Shown: positions 1 to 8,017 of the stretch, in pieces
Numbering within the stretch: position 1 is the first letter of the stretch
Layout: every line of letters begins with the position of its first letter
NCBI GenBank assembly: GCA_028281625.1
Contig: JANQJN010000172.1
Location: forward strand, 1 to 45,146
Reading direction: 5' to 3'
Source of the DNA: Emcibacteraceae bacterium
Lineage (GTDB): Bacteria; Pseudomonadota; Alphaproteobacteria; Sphingomonadales; Emcibacteraceae
DNA length: 45,146 nucleotides
Made by a program: the position numbers and the translations under genes
Notes under the pieces: generated by a model
The model's input: the letters and a program-made list of their open reading frames with translations, nothing else
Told to the model about the DNA's origin: nothing
Database searches by the model: none

Positions 1-1001
1 TCAGCATTTTGCGACATGCTTCGAAACTTGAGAACATCAAATGTCTGACCCATTAGACCCATTCTCTCCTGACGGTAAAAAACCGGTCCTCTGCTTGTAA
101 GTTTTACTGCAAGTGCCGTTATAACCAGTAGCGGCATACTCACAATCAATAAAGTAGCACTGGCGACAATATCAAACAAACGCTTGACGGCGAGGTCAAA
201 CTTTTTGGTATTATCGAAGCCATCTGAGAAAATCATAAAACTTGGATTAAACATGGCCAAATTGAGCGCACCCACCTGGCGTTCGATAAAACTCGCCGCT
301 TCAGAAATATACGTGCCATTTATTTTACAAGCTAGAAGGATATTAACCGGCAGCGTACCGCGGCGTTCTTCAATCGCCACTACAATCTCCTGACAGGCCT
401 CTTCTTCAACAAGCTTTTCAAGGCTTTCTATATCCTTAAAATCAATTGCATCCTCAATTTCATTTTCATTTTCGCCCATTCTTATGAAGGCAATAAATTT
501 TACGTTTGAGGTCTTCTTATCGTTACTTTCAAGCACCCTTTTCGCACGACTACCTGCTCCAAGTACTATCACACGCGTTTCAATGCTTTCATGATCTACA
601 AAATGCAGAAAGAAAAATCTCACGGAAATCAGAAACAAATATGTTGAAACAATCGCATACACAGAAACACTTCGCCAGATTTCGATATCTGGAAACATAA
701 ACAGTCCAACCGACACAGCTAGAAAAGCAAGAACCATACTTACGGATAGTCTAACGGCCGACATCTTTATATCGCGACAAGTATCTAATCGATAAAGCCC
801 CGTAGCCAATAACACCAGATAAACAATCCCTACATAAAACAATTTTTCAATTAAATATTCATCAAATGTAGGAACTGGCTCACCAATCTGAGCAAAGCGA
901 AGCGCCATGGCCAGCCAGATCATCAGATAAAGCATAGCGCATTCAATAAGCGCAAGTATGAGGATAGACTTCGGAATATAATGTTTGAATATTCTAATCA
1001 T
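1..1001 (-). CDS. Exopolysaccharide sugar transferase, XrtA/PEP-CTERM type (3' part cut by window edge)
   Basis: This gene starts at 1001 and runs off the left edge; about 333 residues are visible. The first 120 residues hold several hydrophobic segments, followed by a CoA-binding-like region with the motif VIVLGAGSRAKRVLE, then the start of a bacterial sugar transferase domain (KRLFDIVASATLL, then YRQERMG and FKFRSM-like KFRSMSQNA). Such proteins transfer a sugar phosphate to undecaprenyl phosphate at the inner membrane and start repeat-unit assembly of exopolysaccharide. The N-terminus MIRIFKHYIPK resembles the PEP-CTERM-associated family (TIGR03013), which is knowledge of the family rather than a search result. 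The catalytic C-terminus is outside the window. It is divergent from manC, which makes GDP-mannose, so the two plausibly serve one polysaccharide locus. No clear Shine-Dalgarno is visible before the ATG. Confidence 0.85.
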   Translation of the reverse strand, partial: MIRIFKHYIPKSILILALIECAMLYLMIWLAMALRFAQIGEPVPTFDEYLIEKLFYVGIVYLVLLATGLYRLDTCRDIKMSAVRLSVSMVLAFLAVSVGLFMFPDIEIWRSVSVYAIVSTYLFLISVRFFFLHFVDHESIETRVIVLGAGSRAKRVLESNDKKTSNVKFIAFIRMGENENEIEDAIDFKDIESLEKLVEEEACQEIVVAIEERRGTLPVNILLACKINGTYISEAASFIERQVGALNLAMFNPSFMIFSDGFDNTKKFDLAVKRLFDIVASATLLIVSMPLLVITALAVKLTSRGPVFYRQERMGLMGQTFDVLKFRSMSQNA

Positions 1002-1322
1002 TAAAGCAGTTTCAAAAATAATAATGTCACATATGACTTAATTTAGAATCACATGCATAAGCCGCATTATTATTTATCCTTCCCTGTTAATTTTATATTA
1101 CACCACGCAATTTTGCCGTCACATTATGGCACAATATTAATTAACTTATTGTTATCATTAATGTAAAAAACTGGATTTAAATTAACATAGCTTGATGAAA
1201 AATCTATTAAATATCGGCTTAAATCGGCTAAAAAAATTCGAAAAGAAAATTTAATTTTTAATAATGAATTAAATGTATCATCATATAAGTTGATAAAAGT
1301 CGAAAAAGAGGCACAACAAATT
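1002..1322. other. AT-rich divergent intergenic region
   Basis: No gene is seen between the two divergent polysaccharide genes. The stretch is very AT-rich. It contains a direct repeat ATCGGCT at 1213-1219 and 1223-1229, exactly 10 bp apart, which could be a pair of half-sites on one face of the helix, and a short inverted repeat GTCA-CATA-TGAC near 1026. It should hold the promoters of both flanking genes, but I cannot name clear -10/-35 boxes. Confidence 0.4.
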
Positions 1323-2753
1323 ATGAATAATGTAAAGATCACGCCCGTTATTTTATCAGGGGGTTCAGGAACCAGGCTATGGCCAATTTCAAGATCTCTA
1401 TACCCCAAGCAACTTCTGCCGTTGGTCTCGGACCAAACAATGATTCAGGAAACTGTTGACAGGGTGAAGGATCCGACATTGTTCACTGACCCACTTTTTA
1501 TAGCCAATGAAGAACATCGTTTCATAATTGCTGAGCAACTTCGTAAGATTGGTTTTGACGACACCAAAATTATCCTTGAGCCAGAGGGTCGAAATACAGC
1601 TCCTGCAGCGGCACTTGCTGCGCTTCATATTCAAAAGACAAACCCGAACGGCCTTATGCTAATTATGCCATCTGATCACGTGATTGCACATACAGAAGCA
1701 TTCCTAATCGCTCTTGGTATTGCCAAGGCAGCTGCAGGCGATCATCAGTTACTCACCACATTCGGTATTATTCCGGATAAACCAGAGACTGGATATGGAT
1801 ATATCAAATGTGGAGATAACCTCGAAGACGTCTACGGCTGCAATATGGTAGATAAATTTGTTGAAAAGCCAGATGCTGCAACAGCCCAGGAATATTTAAA
1901 TGCTGGCGGCTACTATTGGAACAGCGGCATTTTCCTGTTTCCCACTACTGCCTATCTTGACATTCTCGCAATTAATGAACCTGACATGCTGCTCGCTTGC
2001 AAAAATGCTATCGAGAAATCCGAAAACGACATGACATTCATTCGCCCGGAAAAGGAGAGCTTCCTGAGCTCTCCATCCAATTCCATTGACTATGCTGTTA
2101 TGGAGAAAACGGACAGAGCCGCAGTAGTACCCGTTGATATGGGATGGAGCGATGTAGGATCCTGGAATGCCCTTTGGGATATTTCCGATAAGGACGATAA
2201 CGGCAATGTAATTACCGGGGATATTATCTCTCACGACAGTAAGAACTGCCTTATGAAGTCAGAGGGCCCCGCGATAGCGGCAGTAGGCCTTGAAGATGTA
2301 ATTGTAGTTGCCACCAAAGATGCTGTTCTCGTCTGTGATAAAAACAAAACACAGGATGTTAAGGCTATTGTTGATAAACTTAAAGCCTCTGGTCGCGATG
2401 AGCATATTAGTCATACTGTTGTTTATCGACCATGGGGATCATATCAAACTTCCGATGCTGATGATCGTTTCCAGGTGAAACGTCTGGTTGTTAATCCTGG
2501 GCAAATTTTATCGCTTCAAATGCATCATCATCGTGCGGAGCACTGGGTAGTAGTTAAAGGAACAGCGGAAGTGACCATTGACGACGAAGTTAAGACGCTG
2601 AGCGAAAATGAAAGCTGTTATATTCCCATTGGCTCCACTCATCGGCTTCACAATCCTGGTAAAATTCCGCTTTATATTATTGAAGTCCAATCTGGCTCAT
2701 ATCTGGGCGAAGATGATATCGTACGCTTCGAGGATACTTACGGCAGATCATAA
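1323..2753 (+). CDS. manC: Mannose-1-phosphate guanylyltransferase / mannose-6-phosphate isomerase
   Basis: Bifunctional enzyme of GDP-mannose synthesis: it isomerises fructose-6-phosphate to mannose-6-phosphate and makes GDP-mannose from mannose-1-phosphate and GTP. At 476 residues it has the usual length of the ManC/AlgA/CpsB family. The nucleotidyltransferase signature LSGGSGTRLWP lies near residues 8-20, FVEKP near 178 and YYWNSGIF near 195. The C-terminal type II isomerase cupin (residues about 366-472) shows RPWGSY, QMHHHRAEHW and the PIGSTHRLHNPG stretch. I choose the ATG at 1323, preceded by GAGG about 11 bases upstream; an in-frame TTG at 1290 would add 11 residues but lacks a good ribosome site. 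GDP-mannose probably feeds the exopolysaccharide locus on the left. It ends in a strong terminator. Confidence 0.95.
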   Translation: MNNVKITPVILSGGSGTRLWPISRSLYPKQLLPLVSDQTMIQETVDRVKDPTLFTDPLFIANEEHRFIIAEQLRKIGFDDTKIILEPEGRNTAPAAALAALHIQKTNPNGLMLIMPSDHVIAHTEAFLIALGIAKAAAGDHQLLTTFGIIPDKPETGYGYIKCGDNLEDVYGCNMVDKFVEKPDAATAQEYLNAGGYYWNSGIFLFPTTAYLDILAINEPDMLLACKNAIEKSENDMTFIRPEKESFLSSPSNSIDYAVMEKTDRAAVVPVDMGWSDVGSWNALWDISDKDDNGNVITGDIISHDSKNCLMKSEGPAIAAVGLEDVIVVATKDAVLVCDKNKTQDVKAIVDKLKASGRDEHISHTVVYRPWGSYQTSDADDRFQVKRLVVNPGQILSLQMHHHRAEHWVVVKGTAEVTIDDEVKTLSENESCYIPIGSTHRLHNPGKIPLYIIEVQSGSYLGEDDIVRFEDTYGRS

Positions 2754-2785
2754 ATTGCACTTTGGTATACTTTTAACAAATAACA

Positions 2786-2816
2786 AAAGGTCTCTGTGAA
2801 AGAGGCCTTTTTTTTA
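2786..2816. terminator. Rho-independent terminator, probably bidirectional
   Basis: A 10-bp stem (2786-2795 with 2801-2810, one G-T pair) with loop GTGAA is followed by a T run on the plus strand and preceded by an A run, so it can serve manC and the convergent kinase gene, whose stop codon overlaps the T run. Confidence 0.9.
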
Positions 2817-5800
2817 ATGTTGATCAAGGGATCGCCGGACCGCCAAGGCAAGCTGTTTCTTATTATAAGGCTTTTGAAGAACGTTTTTATCCATATCAAA
2901 CTCAATATCCCCGTCCAGATGTTCTTCGATTTCCTGTGAGTATCCACTGGTCAGTAATATTTTCAAGGACGGGCTGATTTTTAGCGCTTTAGTTGCCACC
3001 TTATATCCATTTTGATGATTGGGCATAACAATGTCACTAAAGAGTAAATCAATGTCTTTGTTTTTGTTTAGTATTTCAATGGCACTATCTGCATCGGACG
3101 CTGTGTAAACTGAGTATCCAAGATGGCTTAATTGCTTTTCTGCAACTTCACAAAGATGTTGTTCATCATCAACAATCAGTATCTTCTCATCCCCTTGCGG
3201 CAGAACACTATTATCTTGCTGACTGCGTTTGTTAAGCGGCAATGTCTTAAGTGATTTTGGGATATACAGACTTATTTCCGTTCCTTCATTCACCTTTGAT
3301 TTTATCCGCATATGGCCGCCTGATCTTTGCACAAACCCATGAACCATGCTCAACCCCAAACCGGTTCCTTTGTTAAGCGGTTTGGTTGTAAAAAATGGCT
3401 CCAGTACTTTGTCGATCACGGCACTTTCTATTCCTTCACCGGTATCTGATACTGAAACCTTGACGTGCTCACCTGTTCTACTCCCGGCGTTGCGTTTACA
3501 ATATTGCTCATCCAAAACAACATTATTGGTCCTGATTGTCAGCGTACCGCCATTGGGCATTGCATCTTTGGCGTTAAGAACTAGATTGAGTATCGCATCC
3601 TCAAATTCGCTTTCATCGACCTCGACTGGCCATACTTCTTCCTGCAATTCGGTTTCGATGTTGACCGCTACGGTCAGAGTTTTCGCCATTAGTTCATAAA
3701 AATTGTCAATGCTGTCATTTACCAAAATGATTTCAGATGCACTTGGCGTATTCCTTGAAAAACTTAGAAGCTTCTTAATAAGGTTCGTACCACGGTCGAC
3801 GCTTTTGATCGCTTTTTGAAGACGCGTTCTTTGTTTCTCCTCCTGCTTGAACGATCCATCCAAAATCTCTAGATTTCCTAATATAATCCCGAGAATATTG
3901 TTAAAATCATGAGCAATACCACCTGTCAATTTACCTACTGCATCCATTTTTTGTGAATGCCTAAGCTGCTCTTCCCTTTCTTTAAGTTCTGAAAGATTCT
4001 GGATCTGTGCTACAAAATGAATCGGATTATTGTGATCATCTCTTACCATCGATACATTGAGCTGGACAGGCACAGTTGATCCATCTGAGCGTATCTGTTT
4101 TTCCTCCACCTGAAATGATGGTCGCTTTCCTTTCAAAACTTCTGTGAGCAACGAATTTTCAATCTCTCGATCATCAGCATGGGTAATCTCCTGCAAAGTA
4201 AGATTAAGCAATTCGTCCATATCGTAATCAAGGATATTGCATAGGGCATCATTTACCCGCAAAAATTTTCCATCTGGCGCGACCAGCGCCATCCCATGGG
4301 ACGCATAATCAAAGGCGTTTTGGAACTGGCTGTTTATTTCATTCAGTTTTGCTGAGGCCTCTACCTGCTTGGTAATGTCCGTTGAAAAACCAATGATGTT
4401 TCGAATTTTGCCGTCTTCATCAAATACTGGATGAAGCTGACTTGATATCCATCGCTCCGGCGTGTTTTGCGGAATGATACGATAGTTTGGAATATTTGTG
4501 ACAAGTTCGCCTGCAATTGCTTTTTGGATGGCGTCTGCAAAATATTTTAAATCATCGGGGTGGATCAACCTCCGCCATAAAGTATAATCCTCATATAACT
4601 CTTCGCATGTATGTCCCGTCCAGCTTTCAAAATTTGGACTAATATAGTCTACACCCTTCAAATCCCCGTGCAAGATATAGAAAAGCCCATCAACAGTCTC
4701 AGCAATCTGTTTGAAGCGCTCTTCACTGGACTTTCTTCTTGTTACCTCCTGGCGAAGACTATAATTCCATGCAAGGATCAGCAAAATAATTGCAAGAGCT
4801 GCTCCTCCAATTTGCCACACAAGCGAGTAATCCTGTTCGGAAGTTCTGTCAATCGTCATCCACTGGCGATTTATATCTGCCCTTTCTTTCACGGAAATAC
4901 CGGCAAATGCTTTTCTCACAGCGCTACTCAGCAAAGGCAGGTCCTTTCTTATTCCAATAGAAAGCGAGCTTTTATAGTCGGTTGTGCCCACAGTACCAAC
5001 ATTTGTGATGTTTTCAGTTGCAATGATGTAAGTTGTTATTGGAACACTACCCACATAGGCATCAGCATCTCCTCTTGAAACCAGTCTTAGTGCCTCTTGT
5101 ATTGTAGCAACCTCAATTATATCAATATCAGGGTAGTCTCTGGCAATTTTTCTCGTACTTTGAAAATTTCGGACTTGTGCTATTTTTCTCCCGCTTAACC
5201 CATTTAAATCAACAAAAACATCTTCTCCTAGCCTGCCGAAAATCATACTATCAAGCGTCATATATTCTTCAGTAAAATCTAAAAAACCTGCTCTATCTTC
5301 AGATGGTGTAATTGCCGTTATGACATCTGATTTCTTATCTAAAATATTCTGCAATCCGTCATTGGAAGCCTCATTTTCTAGATGTTGAAATTTTACATTA
5401 AGTTTTTCTCCAATTATTTTTAGAAACGAACCCGAAATTCCGGAGAGTTCGCCATTTTCATCGATAAACTCAACTGGAATTAGGGTTGGATCGATTGATA
5501 CTGTTATATTGGGATTATTTAAGAGCCATATCTCTTCCTCTCTGGTCAAGCCAATGTCACTACCGAGCGGCAATGGAAGCATCCAAGATTTAGCCAGGTC
5601 ATTTATTTGCTCCTCAGATACTGAGAGCATTCCTTTTTGGAGGATGCTTCCAAGAATTGGAAGGTCATTTCTACTTGCAAGTCTAACGTCCGCCATATTT
5701 GGAAGTGCAAGACTCTCCAAGTTACCCATAACTTCAATATCTGAAATAAACTCGGTTCGAAGGTGATAATTCCCTATCGCCAAAGGCAAAATGAATAAAT

Positions 5801-6416
5801 CATTCTCCCCTCTGGAAATAGACAGAAACGCTTCTGTCGGGTCTGTGGTTTCCATAAAATTCAACTCAGGATACGCTATTTTGTAGCTGTCGGTCGACGC
5901 CCAACCTCTAAAAACAAGAATCTTTTTGTCGATGAGATCTTCAGCAGATGTAACGCGCTGCTCACTTTTCCTACCAAATATTGTCGGAATGAGCTGCATG
6001 TATGGAGGAGAAAAATCAAGAAACTCAGAACGATCGTCCGTTTGAATAATATTGTGGGAAATATCGATTTCACCCTGCTCAAGTAACTTTAGTGAATCTG
6101 CCCAAATATGGCCCTGAACAAATTCAATTTTTAGTCCGACATTTTGAGCGATCAATTTAAGATAATCGATTGAAAAACCTGCGGCTTCACCTGCGCGCAC
6201 ATATTCAATCGGCGCAGCGCCCTCCTTACTTGTCGCTTTTATAACCGGATTATCTTTGATCCAGGCGAGTTCTTCTTCTGTGAGTAACGACTCTTCTGGT
6301 GAAACATTATCGGCTTGCGTAATATCAGAACCAGTTTGCGCATTAGCTTTGCTTACAAACAAAATACAGCAGAAGATCAAAAGCGAAGCAGAAAACTTTC
6401 CCCAGAACTTAGGCAT
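2814..6416 (-). CDS. Hybrid sensor histidine kinase with two periplasmic solute-binding domains, two PAS domains and a receiver
   Basis: A 1200-residue membrane sensor. Order: signal peptide (1-26, ending KANAQ), two tandem bacterial extracellular solute-binding family 3 domains (about 45-285 and 290-525), one membrane helix (about 530-548), two PAS/PAC regions (about 560-820), a phosphoacceptor region with HDFNN (about 836), an ATPase domain with N-box LVLNAKDAMPNGG, DTGEGI and GTGLGLS, and a C-terminal receiver (about 1075-1195) with phospho-site context LLFSDIVMPN and TSGY. The twin periplasmic domains recall BvgS, but there is no HPt domain. Ligand is unknown; family 3 domains usually bind amino acids or related small molecules. 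Its sensory half closely resembles the kinase at 11791-14247. It is divergent from the GntR gene. HDFNN-type kinases with a receiver often pass phosphate to a separate regulator, which is not evident here. Confidence 0.92.
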   Translation of the reverse strand: MPKFWGKFSASLLIFCCILFVSKANAQTGSDITQADNVSPEESLLTEEELAWIKDNPVIKATSKEGAAPIEYVRAGEAAGFSIDYLKLIAQNVGLKIEFVQGHIWADSLKLLEQGEIDISHNIIQTDDRSEFLDFSPPYMQLIPTIFGRKSEQRVTSAEDLIDKKILVFRGWASTDSYKIAYPELNFMETTDPTEAFLSISRGENDLFILPLAIGNYHLRTEFISDIEVMGNLESLALPNMADVRLASRNDLPILGSILQKGMLSVSEEQINDLAKSWMLPLPLGSDIGLTREEEIWLLNNPNITVSIDPTLIPVEFIDENGELSGISGSFLKIIGEKLNVKFQHLENEASNDGLQNILDKKSDVITAITPSEDRAGFLDFTEEYMTLDSMIFGRLGEDVFVDLNGLSGRKIAQVRNFQSTRKIARDYPDIDIIEVATIQEALRLVSRGDADAYVGSVPITTYIIATENITNVGTVGTTDYKSSLSIGIRKDLPLLSSAVRKAFAGISVKERADINRQWMTIDRTSEQDYSLVWQIGGAALAIILLILAWNYSLRQEVTRRKSSEERFKQIAETVDGLFYILHGDLKGVDYISPNFESWTGHTCEELYEDYTLWRRLIHPDDLKYFADAIQKAIAGELVTNIPNYRIIPQNTPERWISSQLHPVFDEDGKIRNIIGFSTDITKQVEASAKLNEINSQFQNAFDYASHGMALVAPDGKFLRVNDALCNILDYDMDELLNLTLQEITHADDREIENSLLTEVLKGKRPSFQVEEKQIRSDGSTVPVQLNVSMVRDDHNNPIHFVAQIQNLSELKEREEQLRHSQKMDAVGKLTGGIAHDFNNILGIILGNLEILDGSFKQEEKQRTRLQKAIKSVDRGTNLIKKLLSFSRNTPSASEIILVNDSIDNFYELMAKTLTVAVNIETELQEEVWPVEVDESEFEDAILNLVLNAKDAMPNGGTLTIRTNNVVLDEQYCKRNAGSRTGEHVKVSVSDTGEGIESAVIDKVLEPFFTTKPLNKGTGLGLSMVHGFVQRSGGHMRIKSKVNEGTEISLYIPKSLKTLPLNKRSQQDNSVLPQGDEKILIVDDEQHLCEVAEKQLSHLGYSVYTASDADSAIEILNKNKDIDLLFSDIVMPNHQNGYKVATKALKISPSLKILLTSGYSQEIEEHLDGDIEFDMDKNVLQKPYNKKQLALAVRRSLDQH

Positions 6417-6509
6417 TTAACTCCCGATTTTTAACGTTGGATTTAATGATCACAAGTATACGTTGAAATGAAAAACTAATCAAATCGCAGATCGACGGAA
6501 AAATTTTTC

Positions 6510-6555
6510 TTGACTATTTTTATATTCCAGTTGTACCCTTACATCAAATGGTACA
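6510..6555 (+). promoter_or_regulatory. Promoter with overlapping YtrA-type operator
   Basis: A -35-like TTGACT (6510-6515) lies 18 bases before a weak -10-like TACCCT (6534-6539). An inverted repeat TGTACC (6532-6537) ... GGTACA (6550-6555), 12-base spacer, overlaps the -10. The known operator type of YtrA-subfamily GntR proteins is a GTAC...GTAC palindrome, so the gene just downstream probably represses itself here. Confidence 0.65.
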
Positions 6556-6572
6556 TATACACGGAAAGTTGA

Positions 6573-6953
6573 ATGCAAATTGAAATCAATATCGACGATG
6601 AAACACCGTTGTTCACTCAGTTGATCGAGCAAATTAAAAATGCGGTATTGTCTGGTGTCATCTCAGCTGGCGACCCACTGCCATCAATTCGTCAACTCGC
6701 CAATGACCTTGATCTTAATAACAAAACTGTTGCCAAGGCGTACAAGCTGCTTGAACGGGACGAAGTTATCATCACTCGTGGTTACAGAGGTACGTTCATT
6801 CATGAAAATGCCCGAAAGAACAGTACCAAAGATTTAAATGGACTGGTCATTCAGGAACTGACCAAAACCATAGAAACATTAAAAGCGTCGGGCGCAACAG
6901 ACAGCGAAATAAGGATCGCGTTTGCCGACGCTATGAAGACAGAGAGAAACTAA
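6573..6953 (+). CDS. GntR family transcriptional regulator, YtrA subfamily
   Basis: Short GntR protein of 126 residues: a winged helix-turn-helix (about 10-78) with DPLPSIRQLANDLDLNNKTVAKAYKLLERD and a wing ending TRGYRGTFI, followed by only a short helical tail. Lack of a large effector domain is the mark of the YtrA subfamily. A GGAAAG ribosome site precedes the ATG. The next gene starts 1 base after its stop, so the pair is one operon. YtrA members usually control ABC transporters; here the partner is an unrelated-looking membrane protein. The GTAC inverted repeat over the promoter supports self-repression, and the same protein then sets the level of its membrane partner. Confidence 0.9.
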   Translation: MQIEINIDDETPLFTQLIEQIKNAVLSGVISAGDPLPSIRQLANDLDLNNKTVAKAYKLLERDEVIITRGYRGTFIHENARKNSTKDLNGLVIQELTKTIETLKASGATDSEIRIAFADAMKTERN

Positions 6954-6954
6954 A

Positions 6955-7818
6955 ATGATCGATACTATTCTTACCTATATCGCACTTGCTGGTCAGCTTT
7001 ACGTGCTTTCCTATTACTATCCAAAACTATTAGCGGATCGTATGAGTTATGTGATCGATAATCACCCCGCTAGTGAATTTCCAAAACTTTATCCTTTTAA
7101 AAATGGTGAAGAAAAAGCAAAAGAAGGTCTGGTACAATTTAAGTTTATAACAACGCTAATTTTGATCATTGGTATCTTATTACTGTTAGATTCAATCGCT
7201 TTTCAATTTAGTTTTGGAGATTCCGCGGCAACAGCCTTGGTGGCTGGTTTTGCATTAATCCAAATTGCTCCCTTTATATGGATCGAGATCTCGGAACTAA
7301 AGCAATATTCCATGATGCGCGCAAAAATAAAAACATCAAAACGCACAGCAGATTTAAAACCACGAAAGTACTTTGACTATGCATCACCGGTTACATTTTC
7401 CATCGCAGTACTGCTTCTGATCACATATTTGATTTTTAATTTTTACAGAAATGGCTTCTCACTTGTTGGTGATGGTATGATTACATTTGGCGCACTACTG
7501 ATTATGCATATCTTTTTTGCTTTCCTTGTATACTGGGTCATGCGTGGCCAAAAAATCAATCCACATTTGTCGGCAGAAGATCGCGACCGTCACATCACGG
7601 GCACTGTTAAGAACACACTTTATGTAAGTATAATTGCGAGTTTATTTCTTCTTGTCTTCGGTCTCATTCAGCATTATGACCTCGACCATTATGAAGCGAT
7701 GTCAATAAGCATTTATTGGCAACTTATTGCTCACTTGGGAATTGGCACGATGCTTAGAGAAAACAAATTAGAAGACCTCAATTTCGATGTTTACCGGGAT
7801 GACACGGCGGCAAGCTAG
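6955..7818 (+). CDS. Polytopic membrane protein of unknown function, co-transcribed with GntR
   Basis: I do not recognise this 287-residue protein. It shows about seven hydrophobic segments (around residues 4-22, 63-84, 90-110, 142-163, 172-197, 222-241 and a weaker one near 255), separated by charged loops. A KLYPFKNGEEKAKEG stretch follows the first helix and the tail is acidic. Its ATG lies in the sequence TAAAATG directly after the gntR stop, so translation is probably coupled. The operon suggests that it responds to the same signal as the YtrA-type regulator, perhaps cell-envelope stress or an antimicrobial, but this is inference only. A terminator follows. Confidence 0.7.
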   Translation: MIDTILTYIALAGQLYVLSYYYPKLLADRMSYVIDNHPASEFPKLYPFKNGEEKAKEGLVQFKFITTLILIIGILLLLDSIAFQFSFGDSAATALVAGFALIQIAPFIWIEISELKQYSMMRAKIKTSKRTADLKPRKYFDYASPVTFSIAVLLLITYLIFNFYRNGFSLVGDGMITFGALLIMHIFFAFLVYWVMRGQKINPHLSAEDRDRHITGTVKNTLYVSIIASLFLLVFGLIQHYDLDHYEAMSISIYWQLIAHLGIGTMLRENKLEDLNFDVYRDDTAAS

Positions 7819-7840
7819 TTAAATTAAGAATAATCTTATT

Positions 7841-7886
7841 AAACAGCCCTTTGGATCATGAACATGATATAGAGGGCTGTTTTTTC
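7841..7886 (+). terminator. Rho-independent terminator of the gntR operon
   Basis: Inverted repeat AACAGCCCT / AGGGCTGTT with a loop of about 22 bases, followed by a run of T. Confidence 0.85.
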
Positions 7887-7962
7887 ATTTAATCCTTTTT
7901 AATTGACCATTATCAATAAAAAAGCCGTTGATATCTGTTATTGATACGGCCTATCTTAACAA

Positions 7963-7999
7963 TTGATACATTATCACAAAAATTGTTATATTATAACAA
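7963..7999 (+). promoter_or_regulatory. Promoter with palindrome over the -10 box
   Basis: TTGATA (7963-7968) and TATATT (7987-7992) are 18 bases apart. A perfect 8-bp inverted repeat with one central base, TTGTTATA-T-TATAACAA (7983-7999), covers the -10 box, as expected for a repressor site. TTGATA also occurs twice just upstream (7928 and 7941). Confidence 0.55.
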
Positions 8000-8017
8000 C
8001 AATACAAGGGAGAAGTT

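Noticed and set aside
1127..1132. TGGCAC resembling the -24 box of a sigma-54 promoter before the polysaccharide genes
   Set aside because: The required GC of the -12 box is missing at the right distance.
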